From Aphidius gifuensis (lineage: Eukaryota > Arthropoda > Insecta > Hymenoptera > Braconidae), in the NCBI RefSeq assembly GCF_014905175.1, contig NC_057788.1, forward strand, positions 4,216,001-4,280,000: a DNA stretch of 64,000 nt, written 5' to 3'. Numbering within the stretch: position 1 is the first letter of the stretch; each line of letters opens with the position of its first letter. A program made the translations under genes and the position numbers. Positions 26,714 to 36,760 of this stretch are shown here, piece by piece. The notes beneath the pieces were generated by a model. That model saw only the letters and a program-made list of their open reading frames with translations. It was not told where the DNA came from and searched no databases.

Positions 26714-26735
26714 TAAATAAATAAATAAATAAATA
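26714..26735 (+). repeat. (TAAA)n retrotransposon tail
   Basis: A run of about five TAAA units terminates the element and replaces a poly(A) tail. The sequence after it (GCAATTAGAG) is unrelated host DNA. Confidence 0.75.
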
Positions 26736-27340
26736 GCAATTAGAGACAGAGCCAGACTATTCCCTAAAAAATTCACGTCGTGTGCCAAACATTATTTATT
26801 GCGAAATAATATAAACCGTACTTTCTTTTTTTTTCAAAATTTTTTTACGAACGCACATTGGTAGATAATTTTTAAAATAAAAAACATTAAAATAATAACT
26901 CCTAATATTTAATTGGAAATATAAAAAAAATATCGACGTTCTCAGTGAATTGCGTCAACTGGTTGAAATTCGAGAGGGTCATAGTTAAAAGATCAAAGAG
27001 CAAATGAAAAAAGTTATCAAATATCAGCTGAGATATAAAAACGTAGGCTTTTTTTATTCATAGATAAAAATTTCACCCAATCATGCATATACAGAGCTCA
27101 TATGAAAGAGTTTTTTTTTCTCTAAAATAAAACAAAAAATGAATAAAAAAATACACGCGTAAATACATGTCACAATTTCACTATTTTATAATAAATTTAT
27201 TATTTATAAATAGAACATTCAACTAAGTTTTTTTTTTTACGATTTGAACTATGGCTTTTTTTTTTTTTTTATCAATTTTAGTTCACCGACCTACTTTTTA
27301 ATTTGAAAACAAATTTTAGCTTTTAAAAATGAGGTCGCAG
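26736..27340. other. Upstream flank of the LRR gene
   Basis: About 600 bases of AT-rich DNA between the retrotransposon tail and the core promoter. There are T tracts at 27227-27238 and 27255-27270. Upstream activating elements would be expected here, but I recognise no specific transcription-factor site with confidence. Confidence 0.5.
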
Positions 27341-27346
27341 TTGGCC

Positions 27347-27386
27347 TATATAAGCCCAATAGATCGGCTCTCAGCTCATCAGTTAG
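27347..27386 (+). promoter_or_regulatory. Core promoter: TATA box and initiator
   Basis: TATATAAG lies at 27347-27354. Downstream, TCAGTT at 27379-27384 matches the arthropod initiator TCAKTY, with the start-site A at 27381, about 34 bases after the first T of the TATA box. An alternative, weaker start is TCAGCT at 27371. The predicted 5' leader is about 60 bases (27381-27441). A focused TATA promoter fits a strongly and tissue-specifically expressed gene better than a housekeeping one; that last step is inference. Confidence 0.72.
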
Positions 27387-27441
27387 TTCGGGTATCTTAT
27401 GTTGTAAACATAGTCGAATCTTTTAAAAATAAATTAATAAA

Positions 27442-28909
27442 ATGAAGAATATTATTTTATTATTGTTGCTTTGTCAGGTTGTTTTTATTTATTCTCAATC
27501 AACTGTGAAAAAATTAAAATGTAGAAGAAGGGATTACAATGCAATTCCGGGTTTTGTACTTTGTCATCGCGCGAATAATATAACGTTTGTTGAACGAAAA
27601 CAGTTAACAAAGAATCTTACAATTTTTAACCAAGAGATTGATTCAATTATTCCAGAAATATTCAATAAATTTTCACCTAAAGTAGTAGCTTTTCGAACCG
27701 GCGACAAAAAATCACAGTTTATTCGAGAAGTGACATATTTGAATGATACTAAAAAATTTGATTCTACCGAAGTCTGTATTAATACCCCATGGAGTTCATG
27801 GATTGATATAAATACTTCTTTCTCTGAAAAGATCATAAATTTTGATAAAGTCGAATCTTCAATACTGAACGGATCCACACTGGTAAAAGATGGTTTAACG
27901 AAAAGCGATTGGTTAAATGGAATATGTAAAATTTTTCCACCAATTAAGGGTATCTTTATAAATGACTACAATAGTACAAAAATAAAATCAAATGCCTTCG
28001 TTTCATACAAAGATGTTGACTTTCTACAAATGCAGTTACATGAAGTTGAAAATTTACCTCTAAACATATTTAATTCATTACATAAGTTGAAGACATTAAT
28101 AATGAGTTGCCCAAAAATAACTTCACTTCCTAAAACAATTTTTAACAATTCTAAATCACTGGAGGTTCTAGGTATTTATATGCGGTTGACAAAACTTGAA
28201 TTGGGTATTTTCGATGGACTTTTTTCACTTATATCATTAGATTTGACTCAAAATCAATTAGAAACACTACCAGAAAATATTTTTAAAGACCTCCATGGTC
28301 TTGAACACTTGGATTTAGGATTTAATTTATTAACTTCTATTAAAGGTAAGATATATTTTTATTTTTTAAAAATATAAAAAAATTTGAAAAATATTTAATT
28401 GGTATTATAATAAATAAATAAATTTAATTTTAATTTCAGCTGATACTTTACGACACCTGACGTCTCTTCAAACTTTATCATTAAATGATAATAAAATAAA
28501 TCGCATTGAAAATAATTCTTTACCGACCGAATCAATCACTACTATAAATTTAAAAAATAACGAGTTGACTTCTGATAGCATTGATTTGTTCAATGGAATA
28601 GAAAAACTCGAAGTACTTGATCTGAATGCAAATAATATTTCAAGAATTCTAAATAATGCTTTTGATCGTTTGAAAAATTTACAAGTTCTTGATCTTGGGA
28701 ACAATAACATTACAGAATTCGAATCTCATGCATTGGCTGGAATATGGAATATCAACTTGACATTACCTGATGCTTATTATACCAACGATGCTACTACGAC
28801 AACAATCGATACTACCACTTTTGATTATACAACAACTGAAACGACAACAACAATTGACACTACTACCATGGGTGAAGAACAACAAACCACGTTTGCTTCG
28901 AGTTTATAA
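27442..28909 (+). CDS. Secreted leucine-rich-repeat protein, two exons (27442-28345, 28440-28909)
   Basis: Joining the two exons gives 457 residues ending at TAA 28907-28909. Residues 1-18 form a signal peptide (MKN plus a Leu-rich core). Residues 19-188 are a Cys-containing N-terminal region (C27, C41, C112, C162) that I do not recognise. Residues 189-212 are a degenerate repeat, then eight consecutive 24-residue LRRs fill 213-403 with the LxxLxLxxN pattern (EVLDLNANNI and QVLDLGNNNI are clear). Residues 412-450 are a Thr-rich tail, likely O-glycosylated. At least nine N-x-S/T sequons are spread along the chain. There is no transmembrane segment, TIR domain or Cys-rich C-terminal cap, so the product should be soluble and extracellular, binding protein or glycan ligands. 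It resembles the ectodomain of Toll-type receptors cut free. Secreted LRR proteins are major Aphidius venom components, so a venom decoy role is possible but unproven. The start is the only Met giving a signal peptide and lies about 60 bases after the promoter. Confidence 0.88.
28346..28439 (+). other. Intron of the LRR gene (94 bp)
   Basis: The donor is AAAG|GTAAGA and the acceptor follows TTTTAATTTCAG. It is a phase-1 intron falling inside one 24-residue repeat, after residue 301. Removing it restores the LRR register exactly (…NLLTSIK joined to ADTLRHL…). Reading through instead ends at a stop at 28375-28377 and would give a 311-residue protein lacking half the repeats. Confidence 0.88.
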
Positions 28910-28986
28910 AAAGAAAACTTTAATAATTATCATTGAACGCTAAAAAAAAAAATTAAACATTACATTTATTGTGTAGAAATTAAAAA

Positions 28987-29000
28987 AATAAATAAATAAA
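28987..29000 (+). promoter_or_regulatory. Overlapping AATAAA polyadenylation signals
   Basis: Three overlapping AATAAA hexamers start at 28987, 28991 and 28995, about 80 bases after the LRR stop codon. They are the likely 3' end signals of that mRNA. AATAAA is frequent in such AT-rich DNA, so the assignment rests on position. Confidence 0.5.
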
Positions 29001-29232
29001 AATTCTATTTTATATTAAAAATATTATAATTGACATTTAAAAAATAAAATGTATCAAGTTTCAATTATTTCTAAGAAAAACTGGATATCAAATTGCATCT
29101 GAATTAAACTTGAAGTTATGAATATCAATTTTTCTTTTATTATAATTTTGTTTTGACGACTAATATAAAGAGTAAATATACTATGACTTGTGTGTTATGA
29201 AGGCTTTTATTTACTCTTGGGTTCATCAATAT

Positions 29233-29306
29233 GGCCCCTTAGCTCAGTTGGTTAGAGCGTCGTGCTAATAACGCGAAGGTCGAGGGTTCGATCCCCTCAG
29301 GAGCCA
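29233..29306 (+). tRNA. tRNA-Ile (anticodon AAU)
   Basis: A full 74-base cloverleaf is visible. The A box TAGCTCAGTTGG is at 29240-29251 and the B box GGTTCGATCC at 29285-29294. The anticodon loop CTAATAA has AAT at 29267-29269, read as inosine-AU for AUU/AUC/AUA isoleucine codons. The D stem (GCTC/GAGC), anticodon stem (one T-G pair) and T stem (GAGGG/CCCTC) all pair. There is no intron. The acceptor stem has one mismatch: C4 faces A69 where animal tRNA-Ile normally keeps a pair. It may be tolerated or mark early decay of this copy. Discriminator base is A. A run of nine T follows at once. It lies about 320 bp past the LRR gene on the same strand but is an independent pol III unit. Confidence 0.93.
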
Positions 29307-29315
29307 TTTTTTTTT
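29307..29315 (+). terminator. RNA polymerase III T-stretch
   Basis: Nine consecutive T directly after the tRNA discriminator base form a strong pol III termination signal. Confidence 0.88.
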
Positions 29316-32300
29316 ATATTTATTTATAATAAATAATTTTTATAATTTTAGTTAATAATAAATAAAAATAAATAAATCAATAAAAATTTTATTAATGAGC
29401 AATGCATATTTGATAATAGAAAGGAAACGTTTTCAGCCTGGAGCTATGACCGTCGAGTGTGTTATTCTAACAAGAAGAATTAGTTGAGAGATAGGAGACT
29501 TCAGTTGCATATCCAAAGCAAGGTTTACAAACATTTTGTGATATTCAGTAGATAGAGTAGATTATATTATACGCTTATATAATGCCAATGTAAACCGTAT
29601 TATTATAATGATGATTCTGGTTGATGATGTTGATGATGGAAATGAGAGAATTATAGAATATGAGTTAAATGCAAAATGCCAGAATGTATACGCTGGAAAA
29701 TCAGAGACAGATTCAGAGAGTGTGGAGATCTTACCGCAATGACGTGCGGTCGAATCTCGTATTTCCAATGAAATGACGGATTCTGCTAGTGACATTCGAT
29801 ATCACGCTGGTAAATATGGTGCGGCTAAAATGGATGAAATGAAGCGAATGAGATGTGAAGGGGTCTGTCCAACAATGCAGTCACGAATATGTTTGTTGCA
29901 ATATATATACATATACTCTGCACATTGATATCGTACACGTGCTGACTGAGAAATTGCAAATTATGCACTGATGCCAATCACCCCATCAGATTTCTTTTTG
30001 TTAATTTTTAATATATTTATTAATTACGAATTTTCACGTCTTTAGAAAGTGGTATGTATTTCTCTGCGGACATATGAGATATGATAATTAAATTATGAGA
30101 GCGAGAGATGTACAGAGAAAGGGATGAATTTAATACATAGAAGACCAATTGAATTATTGAATTGATGTGATTGATTGCATCTAGGCAGGTTGACACACGC
30201 ATATGCTGAGTCAAAGTCTCTATATTCTATATTGAGGGTACATACATATACATATTTCTGTAACCCATATGACCATCATCGTCATCATCATATTAAACTG
30301 CAAATCCAATAGAGTTAGATTCCGAAACACATGAATAGACATATATATGTATAAATACCGGTGAACATTGTCATTTGTCATTGTAACTAATTTGCCATGT
30401 TCTGAGATACGATGACGCATCCGACGGACTCATTATTAAGATGCGAATTAGTAACAATTTGCACTGGATTTAGTATATATATTCTTGATCTGTTTATGGC
30501 CACAGTTAGATTAGTACCTTCCGATGGTCAACAGTGCACTGACTGACTTCTCTTGTTATTTCAGCCTTATGCTGGATGATATCATGTGTAATATCGTTAA
30601 TCAATATTATCTGAGAATATAGACAGTTTACTAAAGTCATCCCTTCACATTAAGCATCAATTTGACATTCGTAATGTTCAATTTATGATAAATCATGATT
30701 TATTATTAATTCGTCTTTTATTATTTATCAATTAATTAAAATTTATGTAAATATACAGAATAACTAAAGCATTAACTGGCTAGGGCTATTGGCTTGTCTT
30801 AGTTTAACTGGACTGTATGTAGCTATATGTGTATATGCATGCTGGAGTGAATGAATTGCTCGAGGGTAGTTGTGTTATAACTGCTGGTTTTTGACTATGG
30901 ACACAGGTCTAACCATTCTTCACCAGTGGGGTCATACAACACAAGTTCCATATGCAAAGATCACACCGCGTTTCGTTACATTGTGTACAATATAACAGTA
31001 CAATTTCAAGATAAAGACTTCCAACTCAGTGATATGTATGTGAATAGAGAAAAATAAGTTGAGTGAATAGCGGGGGTCAGACTAAAATGTTCGAGTTGGT
31101 TCTCCACTATTTTCCAAAGGTTCCAAGTAGCCAACTTGTTGTACAATACGTTTTCGTATATAACCCAAACCAAATGCATTGTCTACAAGTGAATAGCCTT
31201 TGAGTCTTGCAAGATTTATTTCGTATATTTCACTTGCCTCTTTCAATGGACGATAACGCAAACGTCCGGCACTTGTTCATGCCAAGAGGGTTCTTCGAGT
31301 ATGTATGTCCAGGGGATACTTGACAACGTGGGTCACTCTCATCGGTTGTGTTTTAACGAGTGACGAAATGGAAGTATACGAAAAAATAAAAATAATAATT
31401 GAACAGGAAAAAAAATTAAAAAATAAGAAGAAAAAAAATAATGAAAGGTTTTGAACGCAGTGCTATCATAAAACAGAATATTTACTGCTATCTAAATCAT
31501 TCTAGTTGCTCCATCAATTTTTTTTTTTTTTTTTCCTTCTCTTTTAGTGTATTTTAGAAAAAATTTAAAATTAGCCAACGATATATTTCCTGGTGACCAT
31601 GCTTCTTTACTATTTTATTTTATTTTTTATTTTTACTACATGTTTTATTTATTTATTTTTCACTCTTCATATATACTGCTCTGTGTTGTCAAGAGAGGAT
31701 GTAAATTTTATTATGAAAACGCTCGTTTGCCTATGAAAAACGACCTGCTTAAATATTTATAGTCTTTGAAATGACAAAAAATGATTTTTCTTTTTTATCT
31801 ATTGTTATGATTTTATTTTTTTAATGACAAAAATAAAAGATTAAAAAAAAAATTACTAGAAGAATTATTAATGGAGATTCATGTTGGGTATCGTAAAAGT
31901 GGGTGATGTTTTCCCTTTTTGCAAATGGCTAAGGAGAGGTGACGATGGCCATCGTGTTACTGGATTCTTCCCCACGTCGTCGCGTCACATTAAATTCATT
32001 AATCGACTGGACCCTCACACGGAGCTTGCAAAAGTCGCCTCGGCGAAAAAGGGTTGTAGAAAAAAAAAATAAATAAATAATAATAATAAAAAGAACAGGG
32101 TGTTTGTTGCTGGACGTCGAGGGGCCGAGATTCGATCAGACGTGAAGCGTGAATAAAAAAAAAAAAAAATCTTTCCACCCATCTAGAGCCATCGTCAAAG
32201 CTTTCATATATAGCCAATTTTATAATTTTTTATTTCTTCATTTTTTTCCAGCTTTATATACATAACCCTCATCGTAAAATTTATCCACTTTTATTTTTCA

Positions 32301-33170
32301 GAGAATGAATGTCAATCATCGTTCAGCATATCGAATATGGCTGTATCTATTGAGACGAATAACGAATGGATAAAATGAAAAAAAAGAAAAAGTGAAGTGA
32401 TTCTCTATATTTGGATTAATAATTTGATATTAAAACACGACCTTTACAATTTTGATTGGTTGTAGAAAATAAAAAGAAAATTATCAATTTTTTTCTTCTT
32501 TTTTTTTTTCATTTCCAGCATCGTGGTGGTAAATGCAGAAGAGTAGATTCACTCACTGTATCGACTATCGTATATATATATCGTTTTTTTCTTTTATTCT
32601 TTCATATTTTAATTTTCTATATTACTTTTCAACAAGTTGGCTTCATTGAATACCTACTCTGTATAGCGAAATAAAAATTAAATAAATAAATAAAGAAGGA
32701 TAAAAAAAAAAAAAAAAAAATAAGCAACAAGATAACAAGATGAAAAGAAAAATAAACAACGAGTAAGAAATAAATGAAATTACCCAAGGCCCCCCTTTTC
32801 TCTTGGCCAGTGTCTATCGAGCCAAGCAATATCCACTGAATGCAATATCACACCCTTGAGTAATAACGAAAAAAATAAATGAGCTTGTAGCTCACAAATT
32901 AAAGATAATTATTTTTTAAAACCCAGGAAACTTTAATCAAAAAAAAAAAAAAAGAAATTAACAAAAAAAAAAGTACAATAGCCATTAGACAGACCCTGGC
33001 ATAAGATTCTTGTCAATGAAATATTGGAGTAGGTATTTTCTTTTCTTTTACAAATGTTACATTTTGCATCAACGAAAAATACCACCCTTTTTTTTTATGA
33101 ACCAGTCAACCCTTTAGTTCAACTTTTTTTTATTTTTATTTATTTTACTTGAAATTTTTTTTAAAAAGTT
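29316..33170. other. Non-coding DNA; complex to about 31380, then homopolymer-rich
   Basis: 29400-31380 has few homopolymers and several GAT/CAT-rich stretches (29611-29640, 30280-30292), but no credible reading frame. After 31380 A and T tracts return (31519-31534, 32701-32720, 32939-32953). Short higher-complexity islands lie at 31880-32050 and 32095-32140. No genes or RNA genes are supported. Confidence 0.55.
30688..30703. repeat. 16-bp perfect palindrome
   Basis: ATAAATCA followed directly by its reverse complement TGATTTAT. It could be a homeodomain/POU-type dimer site. In DNA this AT-rich, chance is also plausible. Confidence 0.6.
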
Positions 33171-36100
33171 TTTTTTTTCACTCACCCATTGGCCACCACG
33201 ATGACTCTCTCCCGTTCCAACAGCCAAACAGTCGTGGATGTCCCCGCGGGGATAAACCCTTTTATAGACCTTGTTAATCGCAAGAGAATTCGCAGTGTCC
33301 CTTTCCTTTTTTTTTCTGTTGAAAAGTCTCTTTAATGGCTCGTTCTTATTCAACAATAGCATTTTCTTTGTATTTCAGGTTGAATGAAATCGAAGATCGA
33401 GATGTTGGCTTAACCCCCTTGGCATACACCCTTTCAAAATGAAAAAAAAAAGATAAATTAAAAAAGAGTAGAAATAAAAAAAAAAAAAAAATACAGTGGG
33501 TTGGGGAAAAAAAAAAATCTGATTCTTTTCTTTAGGGCAGTTTTAAACATGGAAACAAGATCGGCCTAGTGTCAAGGAGTAGCTGGAAGTGGGGTTGAAG
33601 ATGGTTAAAAAATGGAATGAGGAATATTTAAGATCGTCCCATCGACTCCAATACCCAGGCAATTCTTCGCGGTTTTTTTTTTTTTATTTTGTTCTTTTTT
33701 TTCTTTGGTTTTTTTTTTACTCGAGAAAACCACCCTTTTCGTGGCATTAGACTTCTTATTTATGGACTTTCATTAAGATAAAGAGACGTTCGCGAGGAGA
33801 GGGTTGAACGTCGTCAAACACCGTGGAATTATTTTCACGCGGGAGCCAAGCTTCTTTCACCCCTTTTTTTTTTTTTTCCTTCGACTCTGAAGGGGGAATA
33901 GAATAAAAAATGCAAAAAACAAAATAAAAAAGAGTAAAATGGTATATATCATGAAGAAGCTAGCAATAGCTTTATGTATATTTCCTCTGAGCTTTTCTCA
34001 ACCACTCAAAAAGTTGACTTTAAAATAAAACTGTCGAATAAATTTTGATACCGATCTGTATGGATGGATTCTGCCCTGGGGTATTATCTAAACCCTTTTC
34101 TCGTTATTTCTTAGATTATATCAAAACAAAAAAAAAAAAATCGATCGTGATAATGATAAACAACAATAGAATTTTATATTAGTTGGTTATCAGAAAAAAA
34201 AAAAAATTGAAAACAAAATAAAAATATATCATTTGTTTCTTAATTATAATTTTGATCTAATAATATAAGGGTTGAAATGCCTATTTTATAAAAGAGGGTT
34301 GATAAAGGTAAAACAAAATAAAAGGAAATTAAAATGGAATTGTGTTTTGTATGATAGAAGAAAAGAGACAAAATGATTCTAGATGAGAAAACATTGAATG
34401 TTAGAAAATGAAAATATGGCATGAAGGCATTGATGTGTTATATACAAACGTATTGTGGTAAGTGTTGTCATAGAAGTTTCGGAAATACGAATTGAATAGA
34501 CAAGAGATGGAAAGAAAAAGGGGTTTGGTATAGAGTTGATTGTATGGTATGTGCTCTGGCCACTATGGCTACTCTGTATCTAGAGGAGGTGACATAGAGG
34601 AAGGGAGGTTTGCCAGACCCGTCAAGCGTATCTTCGGGCGAACACTGGTCAGCACTACCAATGCTTTTCTAACACCCCTTCTGCCACTCTCTCTTCATTT
34701 CTCTTGGTCACTTACAACTACAGAATAGAGAAATAGCGAAGGGGCCGCGAATACATGACCATTGTCCCGTGAACTTTCAAACAACTTTGTGGCAAAGGGT
34801 TCCCCACCTACTTAAACTCTACTGTGTTACCTCTCTCGCCTTTTGGCTTTTCTCTATTTTACTATATATTGCAATACATCTCTACACGCACCCTCTTTTC
34901 CCCAGATACACAATATCCTTATATAGTCCATTCACTTCTATTTATTCTATTTATATATTTTCTTCACTTTAAAACTATGTACATTTGTAGAGTGTCATTC
35001 ATTGTTGTGTCTCATTGTTGTCTTGCTTGACTCGAAAAATATCTTGCCCCACATTGAACTTTCATCATGACCAACATCATGCGTTACCAACTTTTCAAAT
35101 GAAACACTACTATGATAGCAAACTTCATCAGACTCTATTCTCTCTATCAATGACTACATGAAAATGGAAAACACCCTGATGTATATATTTAATTTTTTTT
35201 GTTTTATATAATTTAAATAAAAAAAGAAAAAATGATTATATACAAAGTCAAGAAAATAAAATTACGTTGTTCAATAATGTAATATTCAAAAATGTAAATT
35301 TTCATCAAGTTTCATTTGGAAGGTAAATCAAGTTCATGTATGGACATGGAATGATGAGTTTTGTCCAAACAGCAAAAGTTTTGTCCAAATTAAATTGGTT
35401 CTTGCAAATCACGCCAGTTGGCAGCAGCGAGCAACAAGCAAATTTCAACCAACTTTATACCAATTTAAAAAAAAGACACACTACATATATCCCTTATAAT
35501 TTTTTGTCAAATAAAAAATCAAATAAAAAAAAAAAGGCAGAGATAAAAAAAGAAAAATAAAAAAATTATACTGACAAAGTGATACATTTATCAAGAAAAA
35601 ATTAAAGGAAATTTTATTAGGATATTTTGTGGTGATAAAATTTATTGGTGAATAAATAAAATTCATAGGATAACAGTTAAACTTTCATATAAGTCATTCA
35701 CAGGATAATCAATGGTATTTGTAAGTGTGTATGTCGGTGTGTGGGTGTGTATATAAGAAGAAAGCTCAATGTGAGTTTAAGGTCTTGGCCGGTCGTTTAG
35801 TTTTCGAGGGCGAGAAAGGTATATATATGAAAACTCGGACGACAATTTTGGGGTTGATAGTGAGGTAGGGGTATGTAAGACACTGTGACCACTGGATGTG
35901 ACCCCCATTTATACTCTATTACCACGACATTAGTCGCCAACGACAAGATTTATCAGTTCAAACTCTTGACATAATATTAAAGAAGCATTTATTATTATTA
36001 TTGACATGCCCAAATGTTTTAAAATAATTATTAATAAAAACTTGAAATAGAGTTATAATTTATACTACTTTCTAAATACAATATGTATTTTAATTTTTAA

Positions 36101-36370
36101 TTTAAACACGGAAAATTATTTTTATGTTTAGTAATAATTTTAAATATCAAGTTTTTTTTTAATTTAGTTAAATAAAAAAAATTTTTTTTTTTTTCAAACT
36201 GATATCACTGTGTGTTTGGCCAACCCTTGGTTGTAATTATTAATTACTGTTATCATCAAAAACTCGACGACGTGAAATATTTCTTTTCCTGTGGGCTTTT
36301 TTTTTTTTTTTTTATGAATTTTTTTTTATTTAAAAAAAAATATATATATATATTTTATATAGTAGGTTGA
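33171..36370. other. Alternating complex islands and A/T tracts
   Basis: Islands of ordinary composition occur at 33180-33300, 33540-33660, 33720-33890 and 34540-34770, each next to poly(T) or poly(A) tracts. The island at 34540-34728 carries a 62-codon plus-strand frame with no recognisable features. No promoter, splice or domain evidence supports a gene. Confidence 0.5.
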
Positions 36371-36760
36371 ACTGAGTTTACCGAATCACACACAACGATG
36401 TAAATTACCACCAGCCGAGCGAAACTCTCAGGGCTTTTATCTTCTTTATCTCTCGAGTATTTTAGCGGTTATTTTTTCCGGTGTTCTCATCCCGATGAGA
36501 CACACAGCCGCCCTGTTTTTATTCTATTCGAAAGACCCCTTGGCCATTTACCCTCCTTCTTGTACCCATTCCAATGCTCCATATACTCAAACTGACTGTT
36601 CAGTAAAAAAACGCAGAGATGAAATTAGCTGGTTTAAACGAGAAAATTTTTAATTATTCCTTATCGAAAAGTAATCTGACCGCGTCGCCTCGTTACATCG
36701 TGTTTGGTAATGGGAATCTTGAATATTTTTTTCAGGGGTCGTTGTGCTTTCCATTCATCT
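36371..36760. other. Higher-complexity block, no gene recognised
   Basis: About 390 bases with repeated CG dinucleotides and few homopolymers, following T and A/TA tracts. A plus-strand frame starting at ATG 36619 is open through the right half, but its translation degenerates into a lysine run and matches nothing I know. It is a candidate conserved non-coding element. Confidence 0.35.

Larger units (their letters stand above)
26022..26735 (+). mobile_element. 5'-truncated non-LTR retrotransposon, Jockey/CR1-like
   Basis: This is the 3' end of a LINE-type element. It begins inside the end of ORF2, continues through the natural stop codon (26439-26441) into about 270 bases of 3' untranslated sequence, and ends in a run of TAAA units (about 26714-26735), a tail typical of Jockey, I and R1 type elements. 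Truncation at the 5' end is the usual result of incomplete target-primed reverse transcription. I could not see a target-site duplication. The undamaged reading frame suggests a fairly young insertion. The clade is not resolved, because only the C-terminal part of ORF2 is present. Confidence 0.8.
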
